Position numbers and translations under genes: made by a program. A stretch of DNA of 5,205 nucleotides, from NCBI GenBank assembly GCA_023390155.1, contig JAEWDJ010000297.1, positions 1 through 5,205 on the forward strand, given 5' to 3'. Shown in pieces: positions 1 to 5,181 of the stretch. How positions within the stretch are numbered: position 1 is the first letter of the stretch; each line of letters starts with the position of its first letter. This stretch comes from Actinomycetes bacterium (GTDB lineage: Bacteria > Actinomycetota > Actinomycetes > Actinomycetales > Microbacteriaceae). Below the pieces are notes generated by a model that made no database searches, was not told the DNA's origin, and was given only the letters and a program-made list of their open reading frames with translations.

Positions 1-515
1 CAGTCCCAGCCGAAGTTGCAGGCGGTCTTGCGGATGGCGTTGAACGGGTGGGAGTAGGAGTGCGGTCGTTCGCCGAGCACCGCCTCCCGCTCGCGCGCGT
101 ACGTGACGGCCGAGGCGAAAGTGATCCGCAACGCGTTGCCCCGCGGGACGAGCCGCTCCGCGATGTCCCAGCGGTAGCCGCGGTGCTGGTTGCGGGTGCG
201 GTCGATCACGGCGCCGTTGAGCTCCACCGTCGCCACGGTGTCGAGCCCGTCCGCGACGAGGTCGGTGCGCTGGGCGGCCTCCGGCGCGTCGAAGACGGTG
301 CCGTAGGTCCAGTCGCAGAGGCCGATCCAGTCGAGGGCCGCCTCGTTGTCGTCGACGTACGGGTCGGGGATGAGACCGGCGGCCAGGAGGTCGGTGTGGA
401 CGACCCCGGGCACCGTCGCGGGGACGCCGGCGCGCAGAGCGGCCTCGAGTTCGGCGGGGGCGGGGCCGGCCGCGAGCGTCAGCGTCCAGCCGGTCGTCAG
501 AGCAGTGAAGGGCAT
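1..515 (-). CDS. Beta-mannosidase (GH2 family), N-terminal part, cut by window edge
   Basis: Reading leftward from the ATG at 515-513, an uninterrupted frame gives 171 residues and runs off the window. The product would hydrolyse terminal beta-D-mannosyl residues from mannosides or manno-oligosaccharides. Visible: the start typical of bacterial and eukaryotic beta-mannosidases, GWTL at 9-12, then VPGVVHTDLLAAGLIPDPY at 35-53 and DDNE at 55-58. The jelly-roll sugar-binding domain follows, with GLDTVATVELNG at 90-101 and HRGYRWD at 111-117. The last residues, IRKTACNFGWDW (161 onward), match the substrate-binding segment that precedes the GP of this family. The catalytic glutamates lie much further on (the family is usually about 800 residues), so activity cannot be judged. 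No signal peptide is apparent, so a cytoplasmic enzyme is likely. No Shine-Dalgarno sequence precedes the ATG. The gene diverges from the five-gene operon and probably shares its regulator. A related GH2 specificity is possible; the family call is firm. Confidence 0.9.
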   Translation of the reverse strand, partial: MPFTALTTGWTLTLAAGPAPAELEAALRAGVPATVPGVVHTDLLAAGLIPDPYVDDNEAALDWIGLCDWTYGTVFDAPEAAQRTDLVADGLDTVATVELNGAVIDRTRNQHRGYRWDIAERLVPRGNALRITFASAVTYAREREAVLGERPHSYSHPFNAIRKTACNFGWD

Positions 516-524
516 GATCTAGAA

Positions 525-537
525 GTAGCACAACTAC
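525..537. promoter_or_regulatory. Putative operator copy 1 (GTAG-N5-CTAC)
   Basis: The sequence shows GTAG, five bases, then CTAC: a perfect 4-bp inverted repeat centred on 531. Read on the minus strand it becomes TGTAGTTGTGCTAC, identical to copy 2 at 11 of 14 positions. It lies 9 bp upstream of the beta-mannosidase ATG, where a bound protein would block transcription or initiation of that gene. The regulator family is unknown; GntR, LacI and DeoR types all use short inverted repeats. Confidence 0.55.
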
Positions 538-574
538 ACAGATGCGCGATGCAGAGGGTTGCGACCGCGGGTAT

Positions 575-602
575 TTGGAGAGAAATCGCAAAATCATGTA
601 GT
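575..602 (+). promoter_or_regulatory. Candidate housekeeping-sigma promoter of the operon
   Basis: A candidate -35 TTGGAG (575-580) is followed after 16 bp by a candidate -10 TGTAGT (597-602). Matches to TTGACA and TATAAT are 3 of 6 and 4 of 6, which is weak but common in high-GC actinobacteria. The candidate -10 overlaps operator copy 2, which would suit repression. Transcription would begin near 608-610, leaving a leader of about 40 nt. This is an inference from spacing and local base composition only. Confidence 0.3.
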
Positions 603-610
603 GTCGCTAC
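598..610. promoter_or_regulatory. Putative operator copy 2 (GTAG-N5-CTAC)
   Basis: This is the second copy of the perfect inverted repeat GTAG-N5-CTAC, centred on 604. With its flank it reads TGTAGTGTCGCTAC and faces the rightward operon, mirroring copy 1, which faces the beta-mannosidase gene. The centres are 73 bp apart, about seven helical turns, so two bound dimers could sit on the same DNA face and form a loop. It overlaps the candidate -10 element. Confidence 0.55.
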
Positions 611-628
611 GTGGCGACGATGGCCACG
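610..628 (+). promoter_or_regulatory. Small hairpin in the operon leader next to the ribosome binding site
   Basis: CGTGGC (610-615) and GCCACG (623-628) form a perfect 6-bp stem around a 7-nt loop. The stem ends on the first base of the GGAGGGAG ribosome binding site. It could modulate translation of the first gene, act as another protein site, or be a chance product of high GC. No ligand-binding architecture of a known riboswitch is apparent. Confidence 0.25.
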
Positions 629-635
629 GAGGGAG
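628..635 (+). promoter_or_regulatory. Ribosome binding site of the cupin isomerase gene
   Basis: GGAGGGAG ends 12 bases before the ATG at 648. The spacing is a little long, but this is the only strong purine-rich site near the gene. It favours the ATG at 648 over the in-frame GTG at 669, which would be 33 bases away. Confidence 0.6.
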
Positions 636-647
636 ATCATCAGGTCA

Positions 648-1253
648 ATGCATGCCGAAACCCGACCCGTGGTCGAACCCGCGGCGCTCGACGTCGACGC
701 CGTCCACGGCGCCCTCCTCGGCGACGCCGAGCGGTACGAGAAGTACCTCCGCGACCTGGCCGGCCTCTACAGCGACGACGACGCCTACGCGTCCGCACTG
801 GCCGCGACGGACGGCGAGCCCGTCTACTGGGTGGACAGCTCCGTGGTCGAACGCGGCGAGGGCGCACTCACGATCGGCGTGAGCGTGCTGCGGCCCGGGC
901 TGGTCGGCGACGAGTTCGCGATGACCCGCGGCCACCTCCACGCCGTCGCCGAGCACGCCGAGATGTACTTCGGGATGGCGGGCGAGGGCGTGATGCTCCT
1001 CGACTCCCTGGACGGACGCTCCCGCGCCGTGCCCATCGGGCCGGGCACCGTCGTCCACGTCCCCGGCGGCTGGGTGCACCGCAGCGTCAACGTCGGCGCC
1101 GACACCCTCGTCACCCTGTTCTGCTACGCCACCGAGGCCGGCCAGGACTACGGCCTGATCGAACGCGCCGGCGGCATGAGCACCCTCATCGTCTCCTCGC
1201 CGGACGGCTGGACCGCCCGGCCCAACCCACGACACAAGGGATACCGTGACTGA
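648..1253 (+). CDS. Cupin-type (archaeal-type) glucose-6-phosphate isomerase family protein
   Basis: This 201-residue protein belongs to the cupin phosphoglucose isomerase family, metal-dependent enzymes that interconvert aldose and ketose forms of a sugar phosphate. They are unrelated in fold to the common PGI. The metal ligands are all in place: GHLH gives His96 and His98, AEMY gives Glu105, and His144 sits in PGGWVH. The spacings (2, 7 and 39 residues) equal those of the Pyrococcus furiosus enzyme (His88, His90, Glu97, His136). Length is close to the ~190 residues of that enzyme. The N-terminal YEKYLRDL and YWVDSS segments are also family-like. It is the first gene of the operon and overlaps the aldolase gene by 8 bp. 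Because it is tied to a glycosidase, a kinase and an aldolase, its natural substrate may be a sugar or sugar phosphate other than glucose 6-phosphate; that is inference. Confidence 0.87.
   Translation: MHAETRPVVEPAALDVDAVHGALLGDAERYEKYLRDLAGLYSDDDAYASALAATDGEPVYWVDSSVVERGEGALTIGVSVLRPGLVGDEFAMTRGHLHAVAEHAEMYFGMAGEGVMLLDSLDGRSRAVPIGPGTVVHVPGGWVHRSVNVGADTLVTLFCYATEAGQDYGLIERAGGMSTLIVSSPDGWTARPNPRHKGYRD
1236..1241 (+). promoter_or_regulatory. Ribosome binding site of the aldolase gene
   Basis: AAGGGA sits inside the end of the isomerase gene, 4 bases before the GTG start at 1246. It supports GTG as the initiation codon and gives an 8-bp overlap with the upstream gene, suggesting translational coupling. 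Confidence 0.5.
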
Positions 1254-1938
1254 CTCCGACCTCCTCGCCGACCTGCCAGGGCACGTCGACATCAGCTGCG
1301 TCCAGGCGGAGCACGATCGCGCCGACGTCGAGCGCCTCGCCGCCGACGCCCGCCACGGCGGCTTCGTGAGCGCCCACGTGCTCCCGAACTGGCTGCCCGT
1401 GCTGCGCGAGCTGCTGGACGGCTCGTCCGTGCTCGCCGGCTCGCCCGTCGCCTTCCCCAGCGGAGGCGCGACGACGGCCACGAAGGTCGCGGAAGCGCGC
1501 GAGCTGCTCGCGCTGGGAGCGCAGGAGCTCGACGTCGTGGTGGCCATCGGCCGTCTGCGCTCGGGCGAGACCCGGTACGTGCGGGACGAGCTGGCCGCGA
1601 TCGTCGCGGAGGTCGACGGGCGCGTCCCGCTCCGCGCCATCCTGGAGGTCGGCCGGCTGGACGAGGGCGCGATCCGCCGCGGTGTGGACGCCGCGATCGA
1701 CGCGGGCGTGCCCTGGATCAAGACGGGCACCGGCTGGTCCGGCGTCCCGACCACCGTCTGGCACATCGAGGTGATCGCCGAGCAGGCGGCCGGGCGCGCG
1801 TCCCTCAAGGCGGCGGGCGGCATCCGCGACCTGGAGACCGTGCGCGCGATGGCGGCGCTCGGCGTGACCCGCTTCGGCATGAACGCCGGCGTCGCCCTCG
1901 CGCTGGCTCAGGCCGCGGGCGAGACGGGAGCGGCATGA
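1246..1938 (+). CDS. DeoC-family class I aldolase (deoxyribose-phosphate aldolase-like)
   Basis: This 230-residue TIM-barrel protein is of the DERA (2-deoxyribose-5-phosphate aldolase) family, which cleaves or joins carbon chains through a lysine Schiff base. Expected catalytic residues are present: Asp96 in ELDVVV (E. coli Asp102), Schiff-base Lys159 in WIKTGTG (Lys167), and Lys188 in LKAAGGIR (Lys201). Asp15 corresponds to Asp16. Several positions differ from usual DERAs: the hallmark KTSTG is KTGTG; the strand that carries Cys47 in E. coli reads SAHVLP, with His44; and the C-terminal phosphate-binding segment, usually G-[AT]-S, is GMNAG with Asn213 where Ser238 sits. I infer aldolase chemistry on a substrate other than deoxyribose 5-phosphate. 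No nucleoside phosphorylase or phosphopentomutase genes accompany it, which also argues against nucleoside salvage. GTG start with AAGGGA upstream. Its stop overlaps the next ATG (ATGA). Confidence 0.85.
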   Translation: MTDSDLLADLPGHVDISCVQAEHDRADVERLAADARHGGFVSAHVLPNWLPVLRELLDGSSVLAGSPVAFPSGGATTATKVAEARELLALGAQELDVVVAIGRLRSGETRYVRDELAAIVAEVDGRVPLRAILEVGRLDEGAIRRGVDAAIDAGVPWIKTGTGWSGVPTTVWHIEVIAEQAAGRASLKAAGGIRDLETVRAMAALGVTRFGMNAGVALALAQAAGETGAA

Positions 1939-2900
1939 CCCGCGAGAGCTTCCGCGCGGACACCCTGCGCGCGGCCGAGACCCCCACCCTCTATTTCATC
2001 GGCGTCACCACCGGGAGCTCGTCCATCCAGAAGGTGTTCCCCCGGTGGGCAGACGAACTCGGCCTCGACGGCGCGGTGCTCCAGGGGATCGACCTGCCGC
2101 TCCACGCCCCCGCCGAGGACTACCGGAGGGTCGTCGAGTTCATCGCGGCGGACCCGCTCAGCCTCGGCGCCCTCGTCACGACCCACAAGATCGACCTCTT
2201 CCGGGCCTGCTCCGACCTCTTCGACGAGATCGACCCGTTCGCCCGCCTCATGGGAGAGACGAGCTGCATCTCGAAGCGCGACGGCCGGCTGATCTGCCAC
2301 GCGAAGGATCCGATCTCCAGCGGTCTCGCCCTGGACGCCTTCCTCCCCGTCGGGTTCTGGGGGTCCCGCGGCAGCGAAGCCGTCTGCCTCGGCGCCGGCG
2401 GCTCCACCATCGCCATCAGCTGGTACCTCTCGCGGCCGGAGGCCGCTGACCGCCCCGAGCGCATCGTCGTGACGAACCGGTCGCAGGCGCGACTGGACCA
2501 CATCCGCGAGATCCACCGCGGCCTGGAGACGACCACGGCGTTCGAGTACGTGCTCGTCCCCTCACCGGAGGACAACGACGCGGTGCTCGCCCGGACCGCC
2601 CCCGGTTCGCTGGTGGTCAACGCGACGGGTCTCGGCAAGGACGCGCCCGGCTCGCCGCTGACCGACGCGGCCGTGTTCCCGGAGCACGGCATCGCGTGGG
2701 ACCTCAACTACCGCGGCGATCTGGTCTTCCTCGACCAGGCGCGCGCCGAGGAGCGTGAGCGCTCCCTCGACGTGCAAGATGGGTGGGTGTACTTCATCCA
2801 CGGCTGGACGCAGGTGATCGCCGAGGTGTTCCACATCGACATCCCGACGAGCGGCCCCGGCTTCCAGCGGCTCAGCGACCTGGCCCGCTCGACGCGATGA
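1935..2900 (+). CDS. Shikimate dehydrogenase-like NAD(P)-dependent oxidoreductase
   Basis: This 321-residue protein has the two-domain AroE fold: an N-terminal substrate domain (about 18-135) and a Rossmann domain. The nucleotide loop is LGAGGST at 152-158. NRSQAR at 181-186 resembles the NADP-selecting NR[TS]xxR motif. NATGLG near 229-234 corresponds to the NAT motif, and a C-terminal GWTQVIAEVF keeps the family glutamine. Lys85 (VTTHK) and Asp125 (AKDP) match the catalytic Lys/Asp pair. However, the shikimate-binding Asn (GAxNT) is Ser110 (GETSC), NTDG is replaced by AKDP, and the N-terminal SxSP loop is not conserved. At 321 residues it is longer than the usual 270-290. I infer oxidation or reduction of a polyol, cyclitol or sugar rather than the aromatic pathway; no aro gene is nearby. 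The gene joins its neighbours by 4-bp ATGA overlaps on both sides, with GGGAG 4 bases before the ATG. Family is secure, substrate unknown. Confidence 0.83.
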   Translation: MTRESFRADTLRAAETPTLYFIGVTTGSSSIQKVFPRWADELGLDGAVLQGIDLPLHAPAEDYRRVVEFIAADPLSLGALVTTHKIDLFRACSDLFDEIDPFARLMGETSCISKRDGRLICHAKDPISSGLALDAFLPVGFWGSRGSEAVCLGAGGSTIAISWYLSRPEAADRPERIVVTNRSQARLDHIREIHRGLETTTAFEYVLVPSPEDNDAVLARTAPGSLVVNATGLGKDAPGSPLTDAAVFPEHGIAWDLNYRGDLVFLDQARAEERERSLDVQDGWVYFIHGWTQVIAEVFHIDIPTSGPGFQRLSDLARSTR

Positions 2901-4399
2901 CCACCGGGCCGGCCAGCGCACGGACCGTCCTCGCCTTCGACCTGGGCACGGGAGGCTGCAAGTCGTCGCTCTGGACCGAGGACGGCGCCTGCATCGGCGA
3001 GACCGTCGTGCCGTACCCGACCCTCCACCCGGCGCCCGGCCACGCCGAGCAGCGCCTCGAGGACTGGTGGGACGCCGTCGCCGGGTCCTCCCGTCTGCTG
3101 CTCGACGAGCATCCCGAGGCGCGCGCGAGCGTGGCGGGGATCGCCCTCTCCGGGCAGAGCCTCGGCATGGTCCTGCTCGACGGGCAGGAGCAGCCGATCG
3201 AGGCGACGACGCCGATCTGGTCGGACACCCGCGGCGCGGACGCGACGGACGCCGTCTTCGCCCGGGTCGCCGAGGACGAGTGGTACCTGCGGACCGGCAA
3301 CGGCTTCCCGCCCGGCCTCTACCCCCTCTTCAAAGCCGCCTGGTACCGGCGGGAGCGACCGGAGGCCTGGCGCCGGGTGCGCCACGTGCTCGGCTCGAAG
3401 GACTGGATCAACCAGCGGCTCACCGGCGAGATCGCGACCGACCACTCGTACGCGTCCGGCAGCGGCGCGTACTCGCTCGCCGCCGGGGCCTACGATGCGG
3501 AGCTCCTCGACGCCGGGGCGCTCGACCCCGCGCTCCTCCCGGAGCCGCGCGAGTCGGCCGACGTGGTGGGTACGCTGCTCCCGGAGGCCGCCGCCGCGCT
3601 GGGACTCCGCACCGGCGTCCCCGTCTTCGCCGGCGCGGTGGACAACGCCTGCATGGCGCTCGGCTCGCTCGGCACCCGGGAGGGCAGGATCTACGCCGCC
3701 CTCGGATCGTCGAGCTGGATGACGGTCACGACCGCCGAGCCCATCCTCGACGTCGAGAGCCGGCCCTACGTGTTCCGGCACGCCATCCCCGGGCTGCACA
3801 TCAGCGCGCTCTCGACGTTCAGCAGCGGAACGAGCTTCGACTGGCTCCGCTCCCTCCTGCTCGGCGGCGCCGCGGTCCCCGATGCGATCGCGCTCGCGGA
3901 GACCGTGGAGCGCGGCGCCGGCGGCGTGCTCTTCCTGCCGATGCTGGCCGGCGGCACTCCGCTGGAAGGCGGCCCGGCGGCACGCGGCGCCTTCACCGGA
4001 CTGCACCTCGCCACCGGGCCGGCCCAGCTCGTGCGAGCCTCGCTCGAGGGCATCGCGTTCGCGCTGCGGCGGAGCCTCGAACGCATGCGGACCCTGAGCG
4101 GCTCGACCGAGGAGCTCGTCGTCTCCGGCGGCGGAAGCCGCTCCCCGCTCTGGAACCGCATCTACGCCGACGTGCTCGACACCACCCTGGTGCGCACCTC
4201 CGTCGACCAGCAGGCGGCCACGCTCGGTGCGGCGACGATCGCCTTCGCGGGCCTGGGAGCGTGGGAGTTCACGGACGCCGAGCGTCCGCACACGGTGCTC
4301 GAGCGCGTCCGGCCGGACGCCGACGCCGTCCGCGAGTACGAACCGATCCGCGCGGCGTTCGACGACGCCATCGCCGCGCTCAGCCCGCGCGTCGCCTGA
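2897..4399 (+). CDS. FGGY-family carbohydrate kinase (xylulokinase-like)
   Basis: This 500-residue protein is a full-length FGGY sugar kinase, which transfers phosphate from ATP to a sugar or polyol hydroxyl. In order: the N-terminal phosphate loop FDLGTGGCK (14-22) with Asp15; the substrate segment GQSLG (86-90); WSDTRG (108-113); the catalytic Asp249 in GAVDNACMALG; and the C-terminal ATP-site segment GGGSRSPLWNRIYADVL (411 onward). Overall order resembles xylulokinase (XylB), but XylB has GQMHG where this protein has GQSLG, so xylulose is doubtful. The frame is open upstream to 2783, but the ATG at 2897 gives the family-typical N-terminus and a 4-bp ATGA overlap with the preceding gene. 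No strong ribosome binding site is seen there, so translational coupling is likely. Between a dehydrogenase and an SDR, it probably makes the phosphorylated ketose or polyol that the pathway's isomerase or aldolase uses. The family is certain, the specificity is not. Confidence 0.9.
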   Translation: MTTGPASARTVLAFDLGTGGCKSSLWTEDGACIGETVVPYPTLHPAPGHAEQRLEDWWDAVAGSSRLLLDEHPEARASVAGIALSGQSLGMVLLDGQEQPIEATTPIWSDTRGADATDAVFARVAEDEWYLRTGNGFPPGLYPLFKAAWYRRERPEAWRRVRHVLGSKDWINQRLTGEIATDHSYASGSGAYSLAAGAYDAELLDAGALDPALLPEPRESADVVGTLLPEAAAALGLRTGVPVFAGAVDNACMALGSLGTREGRIYAALGSSSWMTVTTAEPILDVESRPYVFRHAIPGLHISALSTFSSGTSFDWLRSLLLGGAAVPDAIALAETVERGAGGVLFLPMLAGGTPLEGGPAARGAFTGLHLATGPAQLVRASLEGIAFALRRSLERMRTLSGSTEELVVSGGGSRSPLWNRIYADVLDTTLVRTSVDQQAATLGAATIAFAGLGAWEFTDAERPHTVLERVRPDADAVREYEPIRAAFDDAIAALSPRVA

Positions 4400-4402
4400 A
4401 CC

Positions 4403-4408
4403 GGAGGA
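4403..4408 (+). promoter_or_regulatory. Ribosome binding site of the short-chain dehydrogenase gene
   Basis: GGAGGA lies 5 bases before the ATG at 4414. It is the best-placed consensus site in the window and fixes the SDR start. It suggests this last gene is translated independently of the overlapping genes before it. Confidence 0.8.
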
Positions 4409-4413
4409 CCCCC

Positions 4414-5139
4414 ATGCCCGACAAGCCCCTCGTCGTCATCACCGGAGCGAGCTCCGGCATCGGCGCCGCCACCGCCCGCGCCTTCTCGGCCGCCGGCCAC
4501 CCGCTGCTGCTCATCGCCCGCCGGGCCGAGCCGATGCTCGCACTCGACCTGCCCGACACGATCGTGGCCGCCGCCGACGTCAACGACACCCCCGCGGTGG
4601 CCGACGCGCTGGCGCGCGCCGAGGAGGCGTACGGCCCGGCCGACCTGCTCGTCAACAACGCCGGCATGATGGCCCTCTCGTCCGTCGTCGACCAGGACCC
4701 GGCGGCGGTGCAGGCGATGTTCGACGTCAACTGCGTCGCGATGATGAAGAACTCGCAGCTCGTGCTGCCCGGCATGCAGCAGCGCGGTCGCGGCACGATC
4801 GTGAACATCGGCTCCATCGCGGGCAAGCAGCTCTACGGCGACCACACCGTCTACAACGGCACGAAGTACGCCGTGCACGCGATGACCGAGGGGCTGCGGC
4901 GCGAGAACGCGGCGCACGGCGTCCGGGTCCTGCTCGTCGCCCCGGGGATGGTCGACACCGGCCTCCTGGGCAACACCGGCGAGGGCGCGGTCCTCGACGG
5001 CTACCTCGAGTACAAGCGCGGCATCGGCGGCGGGCTCGTCCCCGAGGACATCGCGACCGCCATCCTGACGGCGTACTCGCTGCCGCAGCACATCTCGTAC
5101 CGCGAGATCGTGGTCGCGCCCACCGCGCAGGACGCCTGA
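4414..5139 (+). CDS. Classical short-chain dehydrogenase/reductase (SDR)
   Basis: This 241-residue classical SDR performs NAD(P)-linked oxidation or reduction of a hydroxyl or carbonyl group. The cofactor loop TGASSGIG is at 10-17. Arg36 and Arg37 after the second strand suggest NADP(H). Asp55 fits the adenine-contacting position, and NNAG is at 81-84. The catalytic set is complete: Asn106, Ser134 (NIGSIAG), Tyr147 and Lys151 (YNGTK). The C-terminal REIVVAPTAQ resembles YdfG-like SDRs, which act on 3-hydroxy acids and similar small substrates. The length is normal. It begins 14 bp after the kinase stop with a strong GGAGGA site and is the last gene before a palindrome. In this operon it probably oxidises or reduces the sugar, or the aldehyde released by the aldolase; which one cannot be told. 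Confidence 0.9.
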   Translation: MPDKPLVVITGASSGIGAATARAFSAAGHPLLLIARRAEPMLALDLPDTIVAAADVNDTPAVADALARAEEAYGPADLLVNNAGMMALSSVVDQDPAAVQAMFDVNCVAMMKNSQLVLPGMQQRGRGTIVNIGSIAGKQLYGDHTVYNGTKYAVHAMTEGLRRENAAHGVRVLLVAPGMVDTGLLGNTGEGAVLDGYLEYKRGIGGGLVPEDIATAILTAYSLPQHISYREIVVAPTAQDA

Positions 5140-5181
5140 CCGACCTCGACCCGCCCCCGTCGCGACGACGACGAGACGGCC

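Larger units (their letters stand above)
516..647. promoter_or_regulatory. Divergent intergenic control region
   Basis: These 132 bp lie between the two divergent start codons. The stretch around 571-600 is clearly richer in A and T than the flanking genes. It holds two copies of the inverted repeat GTAG-N5-CTAC, a candidate rightward promoter and a 6-bp-stem hairpin just before the rightward ribosome binding site. The region therefore very probably carries back-to-back promoters under one sugar-responsive regulator, whose gene is not in the window. The features inside are listed separately. Confidence 0.8.

Noticed and set aside
541..552. Direct repeat GATGC (541-545 and 548-552)
   Set aside because: Too short, with only two copies and no counterpart near the rightward promoter.
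559..591. TTGCGA (559-564) and TCGCAA (586-591) inverted repeat
   Set aside because: The 6-bp arms are 21 bases apart and do not extend, and the arrangement is not symmetric about either operator. Chance cannot be excluded.
48..647. Upstream extension of the isomerase frame by 200 codons
   Set aside because: It is antisense to the beta-mannosidase gene and crosses the regulatory region. The ATG at 648 gives the normal family length.
645..1880. Long open frame on the minus strand opposite the isomerase and aldolase genes
   Set aside because: The predicted protein is Ala/Arg/Ser-rich with no recognisable motif, and the plus-strand frames carry clear family signatures. It is a product of high GC.
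2708..4291. 527-codon open frame on the minus strand opposite the kinase
   Set aside because: Composition is typical of antisense reading of GC-rich coding DNA, with no domain and no ribosome binding site. The sense kinase is complete.
3067..4413. Stop-free frame inside the kinase that continues into the SDR, suggesting a 690-residue fusion
   Set aside because: The upstream part is Arg-rich nonsense in the wrong frame of the kinase. The SDR has its own ATG at 4414 with an ideal GGAGGA site.
5157..5179. Possible small hairpin CCGTC/GACGG and the palindrome CGTCGCGACG after the SDR
   Set aside because: Short stems in GC-rich simple sequence; weaker than the palindrome at 5182-5205.
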